Shown here: positions 18,714 to 28,190 of the stretch, piece after piece
Layout: every line of letters starts with the position of its first letter
How positions within the stretch are numbered: position 1 is the first letter of the stretch
NCBI GenBank assembly: GCA_034696485.1
Contig: JAQIWT010000211.1
Span: forward strand, 1 to 28,373
Source: Isohypsibius dastychi
Lineage: Eukaryota > Tardigrada > Eutardigrada > Parachela > Isohypsibiidae
Reading direction: 5' to 3'
Length of the DNA stretch: 28,373 nucleotides
The notes under the pieces: generated by a model
Told to the model about the DNA's origin: nothing
The model's database searches: none
What the model saw: only the letters and a program-made list of their open reading frames with translations
Position numbers and translations under genes: made by a program

Positions 18714-19670
18714 TCAGCGATCTCGAACGAATATCGGAGGTAATGCTGGGGCAGTATCCGATGGAAGAATGGTGAGCAGAGTTTTACGTGGTTGTAGAAG
18801 AGTCTCTCCGTAGGGAAGGCGGTGTAGAAAGGCTTGATTCTGCTGTGCGTTGTGAGTTGCATGCAAAGTATCGACCTCCATTTTTGGTCGACGCTTGCAC
18901 AACTTGAACGCCCAGCAGCAACAGAGTGCTCGAGTAACTGAGGCACACCCAAAAATTCGAGTACTGATGTAGAGGATACCACCAGTTAGAAGAAGCACTC
19001 CGGTTCCGATGAGTAAGTGCTTTCAATGAGAGAAGATAGATGTAATGGTACCTGGTACATCTGGCACGTGGGTGTCAGTCTTGTCAGCTTGGAGAAAGTC
19101 CAGAAGTGTCGAGGAGGCTCGTGTGTCCATCGCAGATGCGAGCTGTCCCAGGATATCGACGTAGTTCGGTAAAGCCCCTGGGGCATCACGCAGGCCAGTA
19201 ATAACCTCTGAGTCGATATCGATGTCGAATGTGGCAATCAGGTGTTCATGAACGATATTTATCGTTTTGTTGGCCGGCGTCCAGTCGTTGGCTTTCGCAT
19301 TCCAAGTGAAAATGGTCTGGTTCATGAGAGCATAGTTAGCGTCATGGAGGCAACTGATTAATGTAGGCAGTAGCGTGATTCCGTCCCGAGAGATTGAGCG
19401 ATTCTGGTAGCTTGGCTCGATTCCGCACTTGGTTGGAGTGCCTTCAATGTTTCCAGTAATCTTAGTACACTGATAAAGCAAAGCGCTTCTGCCATGAGAA
19501 CTGATACTATGGCAGTCATCAAAACTGAGGAGCTGGGCTGCTTGCACACCGCTGAACCTGCAGAATAGTGATAGAAGCGTGGCGCGGTTTCGTCGAGAGT
19601 CACAATCCAAATGAAGCACTTCTTTTGCCAGCGTGTTCGCTACCGCGGTAATTCGATCCGACTGCCATTA
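18714..19670 (-). pseudogene. env: Env-like glycoprotein, C-terminal half with membrane anchor
   Basis: The frame opens around WQSDRITAVANTLAKEV, an amphipathic helix, then a cysteine-bearing ectodomain (HLDCDSRRNR, FDDCHSIS, YQCTKITG, TKCGIEP, LISCLHDA) with several N-x-S/T sites, ending near 19023. A frameshift there leads to LLIGTGVLLLTGGILYI, a membrane span, and a tail starting with a Cys cluster (CCCWAFKLCKRRP), a plausible palmitoylation site. It is the downstream partner of the surface part at 20169-21218. Layout matches the env C-terminus at 679-1845: helix, Cys-rich ectodomain, single span, charged tail. Confidence 0.65.
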
Positions 19671-20168
19671 ATTATGGGCGATTTGGTTTTCTCGTAGTTG
19701 GTACGGATTTGATCCTACGATACGGGCGGATGGAGGACTGGGAGTCTGTAGGAACAACGAGAGTGCGCCTGATGGTACCCAGTAGGGGTTGATCGGCATT
19801 GGAGTTGTACGAGCTGGTAAAGAAGGGCGAACGTATGGTCTAGTGGGATGGTGTATAGGAGTACAACGAGCTGGACTGGTTCGTAGGGGTGGACTGTTAA
19901 CTCGTGGAGCCAGGAGTTGCTGTTGTTGGACGCGATGTGTTTCAAGGCGAAAGTCCTCGAAGTTAAGTTGTTCTTCAATGTCGTGGTGCGACCGCCGTTG
20001 TTGCTCATCTAGCCGTTAGTCTGCAGTTGGAACCAGGGCAAGTGAAGGGGCCGTGTTTGGTGACAATCTGTATGGGGATGTGGCTCTGGTGGATGGTGGA
20101 GTGGGGAGAGCAAACTGAGGATCCGACGTTGAGGCTATAAATTAAGCAGCGGTTAATCGTGGGCGGGG
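19671..20168 (-). pseudogene. Proline/glutamine-rich middle of env
   Basis: No stop-free frame spans it, but one frame is rich in Pro, Ser, Thr and Gln (PTPPSTRATSPYRL, THRVQQQQLLAPRV, PINPYWVPSGAL) and joins the helix at 19670 after one stop. It is probably the disordered linker after the furin-like site, or partly an intron. No separate gene is seen. Confidence 0.4.
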
Positions 20169-21218
20169 TTAATGGTGGGTGAGAAGTTCGTGTCGTTGTT
20201 CACGAAACCGGTTCATTGGGTTCTCACGACGCTGCTGTTCCAGAAACTGAGTTTCTTCGTTTTGGTTGGAGGAGAATATGGTAACAGGATGCATTGTTGA
20301 GTTGTCTGGTGAACGGCGATAGCGGCGAAAATTGTCCGGGTCACCAGGGTCCTGGGTACGGTCGATGTTGTAGGAAACGAGGACGTCTTGGTAGCCTTTC
20401 ACAAATGTGTGGACAGCGTTTGGAAATGTACAGTTCGTTGTGGCCTGTTCTTGATTCAAGATGAAATCCGCCTGCGCTTGGCTATCTCGATTTCTTACTT
20501 TAGCACCTTCGATATTGGAGATTGTACACTTTCCTTCCATGATCAGTTGATATTCACAGGGAGTTTTGTGAGGTTCATCTAGATCGCTCCAAAGAAAAGT
20601 AACGAAGTTCTTCATAGCTGAACCCACTTGTTTTTGGTCGTGCAGTGGTCCAAGCATAGAAGACACTTGGTCGTTTGAGATTTGTAAGGTGGTCTCTTCT
20701 GCGTAGCAGTTGATGGTAGTACTCGTTGAAGTGGACAGCCAGCGTGATGTCGGCTTTGGATGTCCAGAAAATGAGTATGTCTTGCTGTTTGGATCCTTTA
20801 CCATAGGATTCCAATAGAAGTCCAAAATTTGGAACATACGTCTGCACTCTTCTGGCGTAACTTCTTTCTTCTTTGTGCTGGCAACGGTGTCCGTTGAGCC
20901 CCAAAAGAAGGTACTTACTTGCACAGCATTAAGTGATGTTTTGCATGCAACTGCCTTGATTGAGTTCTTTGGTCGCTTCATGGCGTAAACCCGATACATG
21001 CCACTCTTGGGAGCAGGAGCTTCAGGGACCTTTTCGCATTCGGTATAATGGGCTGAATCCGAAATTCCGCTGAAGGTTTGTTGTTCGCAATCGCAGAGGG
21101 AAACCTTAACAGAACCTCCGAGTTGTGACATGCAGACGAAGAGCACGAAGAGAAGAAAATATTTACTCCAAGGTGATTGAGGTGCGAGTGTTGGTTTCTC
21201 AACTGAACGCATACTCAT
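20169..21218 (-). CDS. env: Env-like glycoprotein, surface part with furin-like site
   Basis: A 349-codon frame from the ATG at 21218. It has a signal peptide (YFLLFVLFVCMSQLGGS), then KVSLCDCEQQTF, a cysteine-bearing ectodomain, FFWGSTDT, TSRWLSTSTSTTINC, three or more glycosylation sequons, and near the C-terminus RRYRRSPDNS, a minimal furin cleavage site. The order signal-CDC-FFxG-W-C matches the env start at 3182-4474, so both elements carry related glycoproteins. The frame stops at 20169 and the rest of the protein continues in other frames to 18714. The intact state of this part contrasts with the broken C-terminal part. In retroelements such a gene would allow budding and entry; whether it ever did here is unknown. 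Confidence 0.7.
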   Translation of the reverse strand: MSMRSVEKPTLAPQSPWSKYFLLFVLFVCMSQLGGSVKVSLCDCEQQTFSGISDSAHYTECEKVPEAPAPKSGMYRVYAMKRPKNSIKAVACKTSLNAVQVSTFFWGSTDTVASTKKKEVTPEECRRMFQILDFYWNPMVKDPNSKTYSFSGHPKPTSRWLSTSTSTTINCYAEETTLQISNDQVSSMLGPLHDQKQVGSAMKNFVTFLWSDLDEPHKTPCEYQLIMEGKCTISNIEGAKVRNRDSQAQADFILNQEQATTNCTFPNAVHTFVKGYQDVLVSYNIDRTQDPGDPDNFRRYRRSPDNSTMHPVTIFSSNQNEETQFLEQQRRENPMNRFREQRHELLTHH

Positions 21219-21440
21219 GACCTGAGGAGTTTTGGCTCTGAGTCTTACACTTCTGCGGATCCCCTCTGAGATTGTGGTTGTTGCAATCTTACTGCGATCT
21301 TTTTTCTTTCGAATCTGCGCTGGTTTTGGCTGGGTTCCGGAGGTACTCGCTGCGGTGTACGCGCTTCCTGCGGCTGCTTGATTTGAGGAAGAGCTCTTTG
21401 CTGCACCTCAACTTGCAGGCAGCTTGATGGCTGGAGTTAG

Positions 21441-21880
21441 CTAGGGAGCTCCTGGGTAATGAGTTAGAGGAACTGCTTTAGTCGCAACGATAGGCGTGGC
21501 AGATTTGACTGAAACAGTTGTTTTAGGTGGAGTCGCAGGTTTCAGAGGGATTGTTAGCTTTGCTGGGGAAGGACTCTTGGTCGTGATACGGCGAGTGGTC
21601 CGAGTAGTCACTGGCAGTGGTTCTCCATCACTGCTGTCTTGGGATTCATGGTCGTTGTTTTGCTGCTGGTCGTTGCCATTTCGTTGCAGTACTGGCATTC
21701 CGGGGTCAGTGTCACTGGTTGATGCGTTATTGTGGAACTCACAAACGGAATCGTCGTCGTCCGATACGATGTGAGGTCGTTTTGGCGAACCGTGAAGGGC
21801 TTCAGACGCGCGATATTGACGACTGTTGGCTGGGTGCTGCCAGGACGGAAATAACTGATTTGGTAGTTGTTAGGCGCAGT
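21441..21880 (-). pseudogene. Pol C-terminal tail, Pro/Thr/Lys-rich
   Basis: Following an in-frame TAG after QGPYQVLR, the same frame continues as NYQISYFRPGSTQPTVVNI and IARLKPF, the usual end of a Gypsy integrase C-terminal domain. It passes into a low-complexity stretch (TTRTTRRITTKSPSPAKL, KPATPPKTTVSVKSA) ending at 21441. The tail is basic and probably binds nucleic acid. It sits just before the env ATG. Confidence 0.5.
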
Positions 21881-23066
21881 CTAGCGTAGCACTTGGTATG
21901 GGCCTTGCCACGGATGCGAGAGCTTCTTAGAGGCTGGGGAGCGGTTAGGTGCAAACAACAGAACTTGGTCACCAACCTTGTACGTCAATTCTTTGCGGTC
22001 TCTGTTGTAGTATGCTGCGGCGTACCGTTGATGTTCATGTATATTTGCACCGGCAAAAGTGTAGAGGTCGCGGAACTCTTTCTGCAACGTCTTGCAGCAT
22101 GGGTTCCTCGGCTTTCACTGGTAGGGACACTTCGGAGGGAAACATGCAATCAACTCTGTGTACAAGCTTTAACGGGCTGAGCTTCGTCACTGCGTTCACG
22201 CTCCCGTTTATAGCGAAGACAGTCCATGACAGACAGGCACTCCAGTCAGATTGGTAATCCGCACAAATTTTGCTCAATATGCTTCCCAGCGTGCGGTGGC
22301 TACGCTCAACAACTCCCGTTGTCTGAGGTCGCTAGCCGGAGCTCGGGTGGTGTTTGATGTGGAGCATCTTGAGAAGCTCTTGCACTACGGATCCCATAAA
22401 TTCTCCTCCGCAGTCGCTGCGGATGATGTGAGGAAAACTGAAGCGTAGAAAAACATCTTGTAGGAGGAATTTGGCGACGGTTGTTGCTGAGTGATTGAAA
22501 ACTGGTTTAGCAATGAGAAAAGAAGACAGCTCACATACACATGTGAGAATGTCTCTGTATCTGTTGCTACGGATCAGAGGTCAGACGGTGTCCGCGCAAA
22601 TGGTGTGGAAGATCCGAGGGGGAACTGGTAAGGATTGGAGGTTTCCAACCTTAGAGTGACGGGCCCATCCTCTCGTCTGGCAGATTGTGCATGAGGCACA
22701 GTATTGTAGGATGAATTTGGCCATTCGCGGGAAATGAGATCTGGCAGAAATAACATCATAGCACTTTTGAAATCCCAGGTGCGCAAGTCCGCTCCGCTCG
22801 TCGTGAACGGAAGCGCAGATGTCGCTCCACATGGTCTTCGGTAGGACAAGAGTGTCTTTGCGAAGACCGTCGGGGGAGGTCTGCAAGTGTAGGATTCCAT
22901 TATCCAAGTAGAATCCTGTAGGCAATCTGTTTTGACGATCCGTTGGAGATCTTGTGGCTCCTTCCAGAACATTGATGATCTGGCCGCAGAATTTGTCTGC
23001 GATCTGCTCAGTTCGAATGTAAACTCTCTGCATTTGACACACGTGGTTGACAGCTAGTAAAGACAT
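21881..23066 (-). pseudogene. int: Gypsy integrase
   Basis: Inserts the cDNA copy into the host genome. The N-terminal zinc domain reads H-x7-H in the segment HDERSGLAHLGFQKC, then CASCTIC. The core follows in the same frame with a TGA at about 22579 just after the first catalytic Asp (ICADTV), the second Asp in IRSDCGGEF, and, after a TAG at about 22330, the Glu in GVVERSHRT. So D, D and E are all still encoded. A frameshift near 22085 leads to KVGDQVLLFAPN and KLSHPWQGPYQVLR, a GPY/F-type C-terminal domain. The frame is continuous with RNase H upstream except for a TAA at 23076-23078. Recognisable along its whole length but not expressible as one protein. Confidence 0.85.
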
Positions 23067-23075
23067 GGGATCTTC

Positions 23076-24245
23076 TTAAGGGTTCTCTGGGGATGCCGGG
23101 AATACCGCTGCTCGCGACAACGCGTCGGTGTCCGTGTGATCTTCACCACTTCGGCGGATCACCTTCAGCTCAAAAGATCCCAAGAAAGTAGCCCATCGAG
23201 CCAGTCTCTGGTTGTGAGTCTTGAGAGACTGAATCCAGAGAAGGCTGTGATGGTCGGTAACTACTGTGCAGGGCCGACCGACGAGGTATTGGCGAAACGT
23301 CTCGACGGCGTATACCAAACCGGAGCACTCTCTCTCGATGGCGCTCATCAGGCGTTCAGTCTTGGAAAACTTCCGAGAGCAGTAGCTCACTGGCCGTAAT
23401 CCCTCGGGATGTTTTTGAGCCAGGACAGCGCCGCAGGCAGCGATAGAGCTATCAACGTGTATAACTGATTCCAGATTGTCCTGGAAATGAGCTAACACGG
23501 GAGCTGTGGTCATCTTTTCCTTTAACATGTCGAATGCTTGCTGATGCTCTTCGCGCCAGTCCAAGGTGTTGTTCTTCTTTAGGTCCTTGTTATTTTCGGT
23601 ATAGAGATCCAAAAGGACCGCGCAAATTTCAGAGAAGTTCTGGATGAACATTCTGTAAACACTGCAGAGACTTGTGAAGCTTCGCAGCTGGGTAACAGTG
23701 CGGGGAATCTGAAAGTTTTTAACCGCGGCGATCTTCGACTCATCTTGTGCAACCTCTTCTTTAGAGACTACGTATCCTAACACTTTGGTGGACGGACAGG
23801 CGAAACGGCATTTTCTCGGATTGAGCGTGAAGTTGGCTTCGCGGAGCTGGGTGAAAACGAGGCGCACATTTGCCATATGCTCTTCAAAATTGCGTGAGGC
23901 AATGTTTATATCATCCACGTACACTGTGCAGTGGCGGAAGAGTAGATCCCCCATGAGTGTGTTAAGCGCTTGTTGAAAGATCGCTGTAGAACACTGGATG
24001 CCCATTGGAAGTGTTACATAGCGGAAGTTCCCTGCCGGCGTACTGATCGTTATGAAGTCTCTGCTCTTTTCAGCTATCGGAATCTGATGGAAGCCGGCTC
24101 TCAAACCTAAACTGGTGTAGTAGCTGCAATTGGCCATACTGTCGAGGATTTCAATGATGTATGGAATTTTGTAACGCAGCGGCTTGATAACTTTATTCAA
24201 TTGGCGAAAGTCTCCCACGATTCGATACTCGCCGTTATTTTTTTG
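23076..24245 (-). pseudogene. pol: Reverse transcriptase-RNase H
   Basis: Copies element RNA into DNA. Motifs in order: GDFRQLN, TSLGLRAGFHQIP (motif A; the family has TSLDL, so the first catalytic Asp is Gly), LPMGIQCSTAIFQ (motif B-like), VYVDDINIAS (motif C, YVDD intact), KCRFACPSTKVLGY, then the thumb. The RNase H domain keeps its acidic residues in VIHVDSS, SAIERECSGL, VVTDHHSLLW and DTDALSR. The start is cut from the upstream pol frame by a frameshift at a 7-base T run (24238-24244). A TAA ends the frame at 23076 between RNase H and integrase. Loss of the motif A Asp alone would abolish polymerase activity. Confidence 0.92.
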
Positions 24246-25291
24246 ACGAGATGGATCGGCGATTGATAGGCACTCCGCGCGGGTTCCATGATGCCTTCAA
24301 AAACATGCTGCGCCACCAATGCTTCTCTTTCTTCATGAGCTAACCGGCCCTGGGGAACCCAGACTGGAATCGTGGAGGTCAGCTCGATTTCGACGGGGGC
24401 GATTGTTGCTATCTCATGCGAGTTTTCGGGATTCGGAAACAAGTCCGCAAAATTCAGGAGTAACACCGACAGCTGTGACCGTTGCGTTGATATCAGGTGT
24501 TTACCCATTAGGATACACCCGACATCGAAGTGATCCTTGCTCTGTGGTTTCGGGGATGAGAAGTTCCCGACAATGTGCGGTAGAAGTTCTTCCTGCTCTT
24601 TCTCGGTCGCGACGCCTTCATCAAGTCTCAGATGCACATTGAAGTGCGCATGTAGAGATTGTTGATTACTTGTTTTAAAGTAACAGTATTGTCGGGGACA
24701 GAAATGCAAGCAATTCGGACTTTCTTTATTCACTTGACAGGAGAAGAGGTGCTTGTGATAATTCTGCTTATCGAACATGGTTTCACCGCACTCACACTGA
24801 AACTCAGGCTGAGAAGCTTGAGATGGAATGTGAGCGCAATCGAAAGCGTGTATCCTCCATTGCAGGGGAGATTGTAGAACCTTCCCGCAGTAGCACTCGA
24901 CGTTGTCAGCAGAGCGCGTGATACCGTCTGGTGTGTCCGGCAGCTTTTCAGGTTTCGGGGCGTTCAGCAACATGTGGTCGTTTGCGGTCTCGGGGACGAA
25001 CTTTCTGAAGTCGGGATAGCCCAAGATGACATCGTAATCAAGAGGCATATTATCAAAAACCTCACAGGGGACAACCAGGGTTTGATTGTATGCCATGAGT
25101 TCGAACAGTGGAACAGCTGCTAGAGGTTCTTCAGTCCCCATAACCCTTATCATCATTGAGAAATCGCGACGGGCCTGAGGACCTCCAGGGGGGGATGAAT
25201 GGCTGTCGTATATTGGGGTTCGATGTAGGAGCATTGCGCTGAGGCTGCGCTGGCGGACTGGTGCACTGGGACCTAAAATGAGGCCCCCCAC
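24246..25291 (-). pseudogene. pol: Protease remnant and three-zinc-finger linker before RT
   Basis: The frame overlaps the end of gag by about 160 bp in another frame, the usual Gag-Pol frameshift layout. Only the C-terminal half of a retropepsin is present (LVVPCEVFDNMPLDYDVILG, then DFRKF); the D-T/S-G active-site part is missing. Next come three zinc fingers: CYCGKVLQSPLQWRIHAFDC and CECGETMFDKQNYHKHLFSC, both C-x1-C-x12-H-x3-C, and one C-x4-C-x12-H-x3-H (CPRQYCYFKTS...HAHFNVH). Then the N-terminal RT lead-in (EIELTSTIPVWVPQGRL, GIMEPARSAYQSPIHLVKK). Fingers between protease and RT are not a standard Gypsy feature that I know. Confidence 0.75.
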
Positions 25292-26403
25292 AGTTCCAAC
25301 ATGTTTCAGGCTTGGGTGGGGCTGATGGAACTGGTCTGCTGGTCATCTGCTGTGGGCGGTAAGATGAACCCGAAGGTTGATTACCAACCTGGAGAAAACG
25401 ACAGCTGCTCTCGGGATGTCGCGGTTTGCCGCAGTTAGAGCAGTTATGAAAAAACTTACAGCGATCTCTGTCGGGTAGAACGTTGCAGGGCAGTCCACGA
25501 TTGTAGTTTTTGCACAGTTGTTGTGAGCTGGCAAACTGCGCAGATTGTTGCTGTCGAGGTGCCCCTATGTTCTGGGTTGTTTGTTGGTAGCTTGACATTG
25601 GTTGGTATCTGGTTGGAGTCTGGGACAAGTGCTTGTAAATAAGCGGCCTGTCAAGGTCAAGGTTGTGGCTCTTTGGCGGGCTGACGTTGGTTCTTCTTAG
25701 CGCTCTCTTTGCGGTGTAGTTCAAGGACCTTGGATGCTTTGTTGAGGTATTGCTCCGGCGTTTGGGGATCCATAAGTGCTATGTCTTTATAGTAGGGATG
25801 CGGAGTTCCCTCTACAAGTTTGGTCGCCATTTCTTGAGGACTGTATGTCTTACCCAAGTTGCGTAAGACGTCGTACATTTCGAGAACAGAGTGATAGTAT
25901 TGATGGATGGATTCTCCCGTTTTCATGACTCTACGGCGGAGAGCCTAAATGCGGAAGTCAGGTGGTCTGAATGCCGCTTGCAGTTCATCTCTAAGTCCCA
26001 CGTCAACGGCAGTTGTATTCCAGGTAGTGATGGGTGGTTGCTCTTGGTTGCGGCGCTGCCACCAATTAGCAGCGTTGCTTTCTAACTGGCATGGTACTTT
26101 CAGAAGTAGTTGGTCTTCCGTCCATGCGTTAGCCAGCACGACTGACTCACACTTGTTCAGTAATGAAGTGATCTCCTCCTCCGGTTTATTGTGGTATAAC
26201 GGTAGCGGCGTTGGAGCTGGTAATGCACCGGCTGCACGCTGCGCAGCAACAAATGCGTTGGCAAGCTGGTCAGCAAACATTTGAATCGGTTGATTAGGTG
26301 TGGAAGAGGTAGTGGTTGATGAAGTGGTATTGGTGGCGAGAGTAGGTGCAATGGTTGTAACCGTTATGTTAGAACCAGTTGTACCAGTTGTTGTAGAAGC
26401 CAT
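25131..26403 (-). pseudogene. gag: Gypsy Gag with zinc knuckles
   Basis: Structural protein of the particle. From the ATG at 26403: a Thr/Ser-rich start, then a capsid-like domain (FADQLANAFVAAQRAAG, LPLYHNKPEEEI, ANWWQRRNQ, LRDELQAAFRPPDF). An in-frame TAG at 25945-25947 interrupts it before KTGESIHQYYHSVLEMYDVL and LVEGTPHPYYKDI, the rest of the Gag domain in the same frame. A frameshift near 25660 leads to a Gln-rich linker, a CCCH-like cluster (CKNYNRGLPC...CKFFH), a knuckle CSNCGKPRHPESSC, and a second, CWNCGGPHFRSQC. It ends at 25131 overlapping pol. The preceding ORF's stop is 2-3 bases away. Confidence 0.85.
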
Positions 26404-26405
26404 GT

Positions 26406-26882
26406 TTAGTCGAGAGAGATATACGGGTCGAGACCGGATTCGCTTTCAGTGATTTCCAACGGTTTGGCAGCTGGTTCTGTTTGTTCGTGCGTGGAATGTG
26501 CCGCGGGCTCTTGGCGAACTAATCTGTCGAGAGCTCTATTCACGATGCGCGTTATCGAGTTCCGAAAGTCGACAAATGGCAGGTTGATGATAATTTCCAC
26601 TTGCGCAACTGACGACCCGCAGTAAGAAAGAAGGCGATGGATCGCGACAAGCAAGAACCGGGCGTCTGCTTTCTTTATGGTTCTTGCTAAAATCTGATCA
26701 GTTCGGACTGCAATATCCGAAGAATTTGCGTCACGTGGTGGGGCTGGCGGGAGAACAGGAGCTGGTGGTTGAATTTTGAACTTCGTAGAGCGAGGAGTGG
26801 CTTCCTTGCCAATCGATTTGACTCCAAATTCGGGGTCGTGTGGAACTTGTAGAACAAATGAGCGTGGCCCAGTTGGAGGCAT
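26406..26882 (-). CDS. 158-codon ORF upstream of gag
   Basis: Intact ATG-initiated frame directly before gag: its TAA is followed by CATGG, so the gag ATG starts one base later, in a different reading frame. The N-terminus has a Pro-rich stretch (PPAPVLPPAPPRD). The middle is helical and hydrophobic (ARFLLVAIHRLLSYCGSS, NRALDRLVRQEPAA), and the end is acidic. No known domain; it is not an obvious Gag matrix. The tight stop-start spacing suggests coupled termination-reinitiation, or that it is a natural N-terminal part of Gag split by a frameshift. Its intact state, while gag and pol are broken, is worth noting. Confidence 0.55.
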   Translation of the reverse strand: MPPTGPRSFVLQVPHDPEFGVKSIGKEATPRSTKFKIQPPAPVLPPAPPRDANSSDIAVRTDQILARTIKKADARFLLVAIHRLLSYCGSSVAQVEIIINLPFVDFRNSITRIVNRALDRLVRQEPAAHSTHEQTEPAAKPLEITESESGLDPYISLD

Positions 26883-27206
26883 ATTCTGAAAAGGTCATCT
26901 TAAGATATGCGCTATGAAGCCAAGTGATGACACTCGGGTATCAAGCGGAATCTAAATTGAAACTCACCGATCAATACAGCTGATCAGCGAACTATGACAG
27001 GCAGATTAAAAAATCTGGTGCGCCGACTTTTAGAGATAAAGTCGAAACTCTTCCCAGGGAAATTCAGTGACCTGTTAGCAGAACAGGGGAGTGTTTGTGA
27101 GGTGTGCTCAGATATTATCTGAATGACCTTTGATCACCCTACCACGGTGTGCACTCCGTAGAAAGATGCTCTGGCGATGTAGATTCCAGATAGGTCCAGA
27201 TGAAGC

Positions 27207-27223
27207 CACTGTTTCGGTACCAA
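27207..27223 (-). other. Primer binding site
   Basis: On the minus strand TTGGTACCGAAACAGTG begins two bases inside the 5' LTR, the position for tRNA priming of reverse transcription; TGG pairs with a tRNA CCA end. I could not assign the tRNA with confidence. Confidence 0.65.
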
Positions 27224-27225
27224 TT

Positions 27226-27512
27226 TGTAACGTGCTCGGTAGCTGCTCTCTACCAAGTACTGTGTAAACGGGAAAGGGCGATGTTGCAAGACGGTTTTTA
27301 TTGAACTGTTTCAAGAACTCAAACCAACTCGATGTTTTTAGCAGCACGCATGAACTAATGTAGCTGAGCGTGGTAGCTGAATAAAGCCTCGAGTGCAATA
27401 CAGTCATAAGTGCACAATAAAACAAGCGGTGAAAAGACAAGACTAGCACTAATGGTAACGTGACATAACAGTAAGGAGGTAATATGCCGGTTGGTTTGTA
27501 AGATATCTTACA
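27226..27512 (-). repeat. 5' LTR (287 bp)
   Basis: Starts TGTAACG and ends CTTACA; partner of 17721-18001. It keeps a 6 bp stretch near its right end that the other copy lacks. AATAAA lies at 27302-27297 on the minus strand. Promoter elements were not resolved. Confidence 0.95.
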
Positions 27513-27633
27513 TGGCATTGGCCAAGCGCTTATTATCGCGGTTAGCTTACCTTTATTGCCGTTGCGGGGTTGCGTTCCTGTCTGTAAACTCCTGAAGAAT
27601 CTGGTGAAATAAAGAAAATATGAAAAAGTGACG

Positions 27634-28005
27634 TTAATATTCAAATAAATGAATCAAACTCAAATTTTCGACATATCGCTTATATGCTGTGGCGAGCATC
27701 TTTTGTCCCAAATCGATTTTGACACCTTCGCTTGGCGACGCAGGAGAACAGACTACGCAGCCCGGGCAGCTGTATTGCGGACTGTACGACCAGTACTCAT
27801 TCATGCAGTTGGTAAGCCCCTCATATCCGGAATAAGCTGGGCTGGCTGTGGTCGACCATGGTCGCTGCTGGTGATCGTCTGACTGAGGCAACGCTGAAGG
27901 TGATGGAATCTGGTTATTCCCGGAGAATAGATCGCTGGAAGCTTCTCCAAGGGTGGACTTAAGTCGGCGTTTGAAACTACCCTTTTCTGCATTCTCTGTG
28001 TCCAT
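27634..28005 (-). CDS. Unrecognised Ser/Pro-rich ORF, possible host exon
   Basis: A 123-codon frame from the ATG at 28005: MDTENAEKGSFKRRLKSTL, then a Ser/Pro/Gln-rich stretch (QIPSPSALPQSDDHQQRPW), then a Tyr/Cys-rich part (NEYWSYSPQYSCPGCVVC). It lies 120 bp outside the 5' LTR of the Gypsy element, so it belongs to the flanking host or older sequence. The frame may leave the exon at a GTGTC donor near 27720 rather than reach the stop at 27634. Composition is like the disordered N-terminus of a transcription factor, but no domain is present. Confidence 0.35.
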   Translation of the reverse strand: MDTENAEKGSFKRRLKSTLGEASSDLFSGNNQIPSPSALPQSDDHQQRPWSTTASPAYSGYEGLTNCMNEYWSYSPQYSCPGCVVCSPASPSEGVKIDLGQKMLATAYKRYVENLSLIHLFEY

Positions 28006-28190
28006 AGTTTTCGCATGTTGCTTTCTGGGCAAGAATTTCCGCGAATTTCAGATCTGATGAAGAACTTACTGGAATTTCAGAGATGCGGAGTGAAAGGGGA
28101 ATTTGAATTTTTTTGGGTCGTGAACCTCGTGGGTGGAAACTGTTGGACGGTTGAATTTTTTACATCCAACCAGGAGAATTCTTCTGCGCA

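Larger units (their letters stand above)
17721..27512 (-). mobile_element. Ty3/Gypsy-type LTR element with env-like gene
   Basis: About 9.8 kb on the minus strand. Order from the 5' LTR (right): PBS, ORF before gag, gag, protease remnant with zinc fingers, RT, RNase H, integrase with GPY/F-like end, env-like gene, extra ORF, PPT, 3' LTR. RT before integrase, with the YVDD box, places it in Ty3/Gypsy. Reading frames are interrupted in gag, pol and env. LTRs differ at about 18 substitutions plus a 6 bp indel over ~281 bp, mostly transitions, so the insertion is not recent. Bases next to the LTRs (ATCAC left, TGGCA right) do not form a target duplication. Confidence 0.9.

Noticed and set aside
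5294-27000. Alternative genetic code suggested by many in-frame TGA codons in conserved regions
   Set aside because: TAA and TAG occur in frame as well (6796, 23076, 25945, 22330) and frameshifts are common, so ordinary decay explains it.
17716-27517. Target-site duplication around the LTR element
   Set aside because: Flanking 5-mers ATCAC and TGGCA do not match, nor do 4- or 6-mers; decay or recombination is possible.
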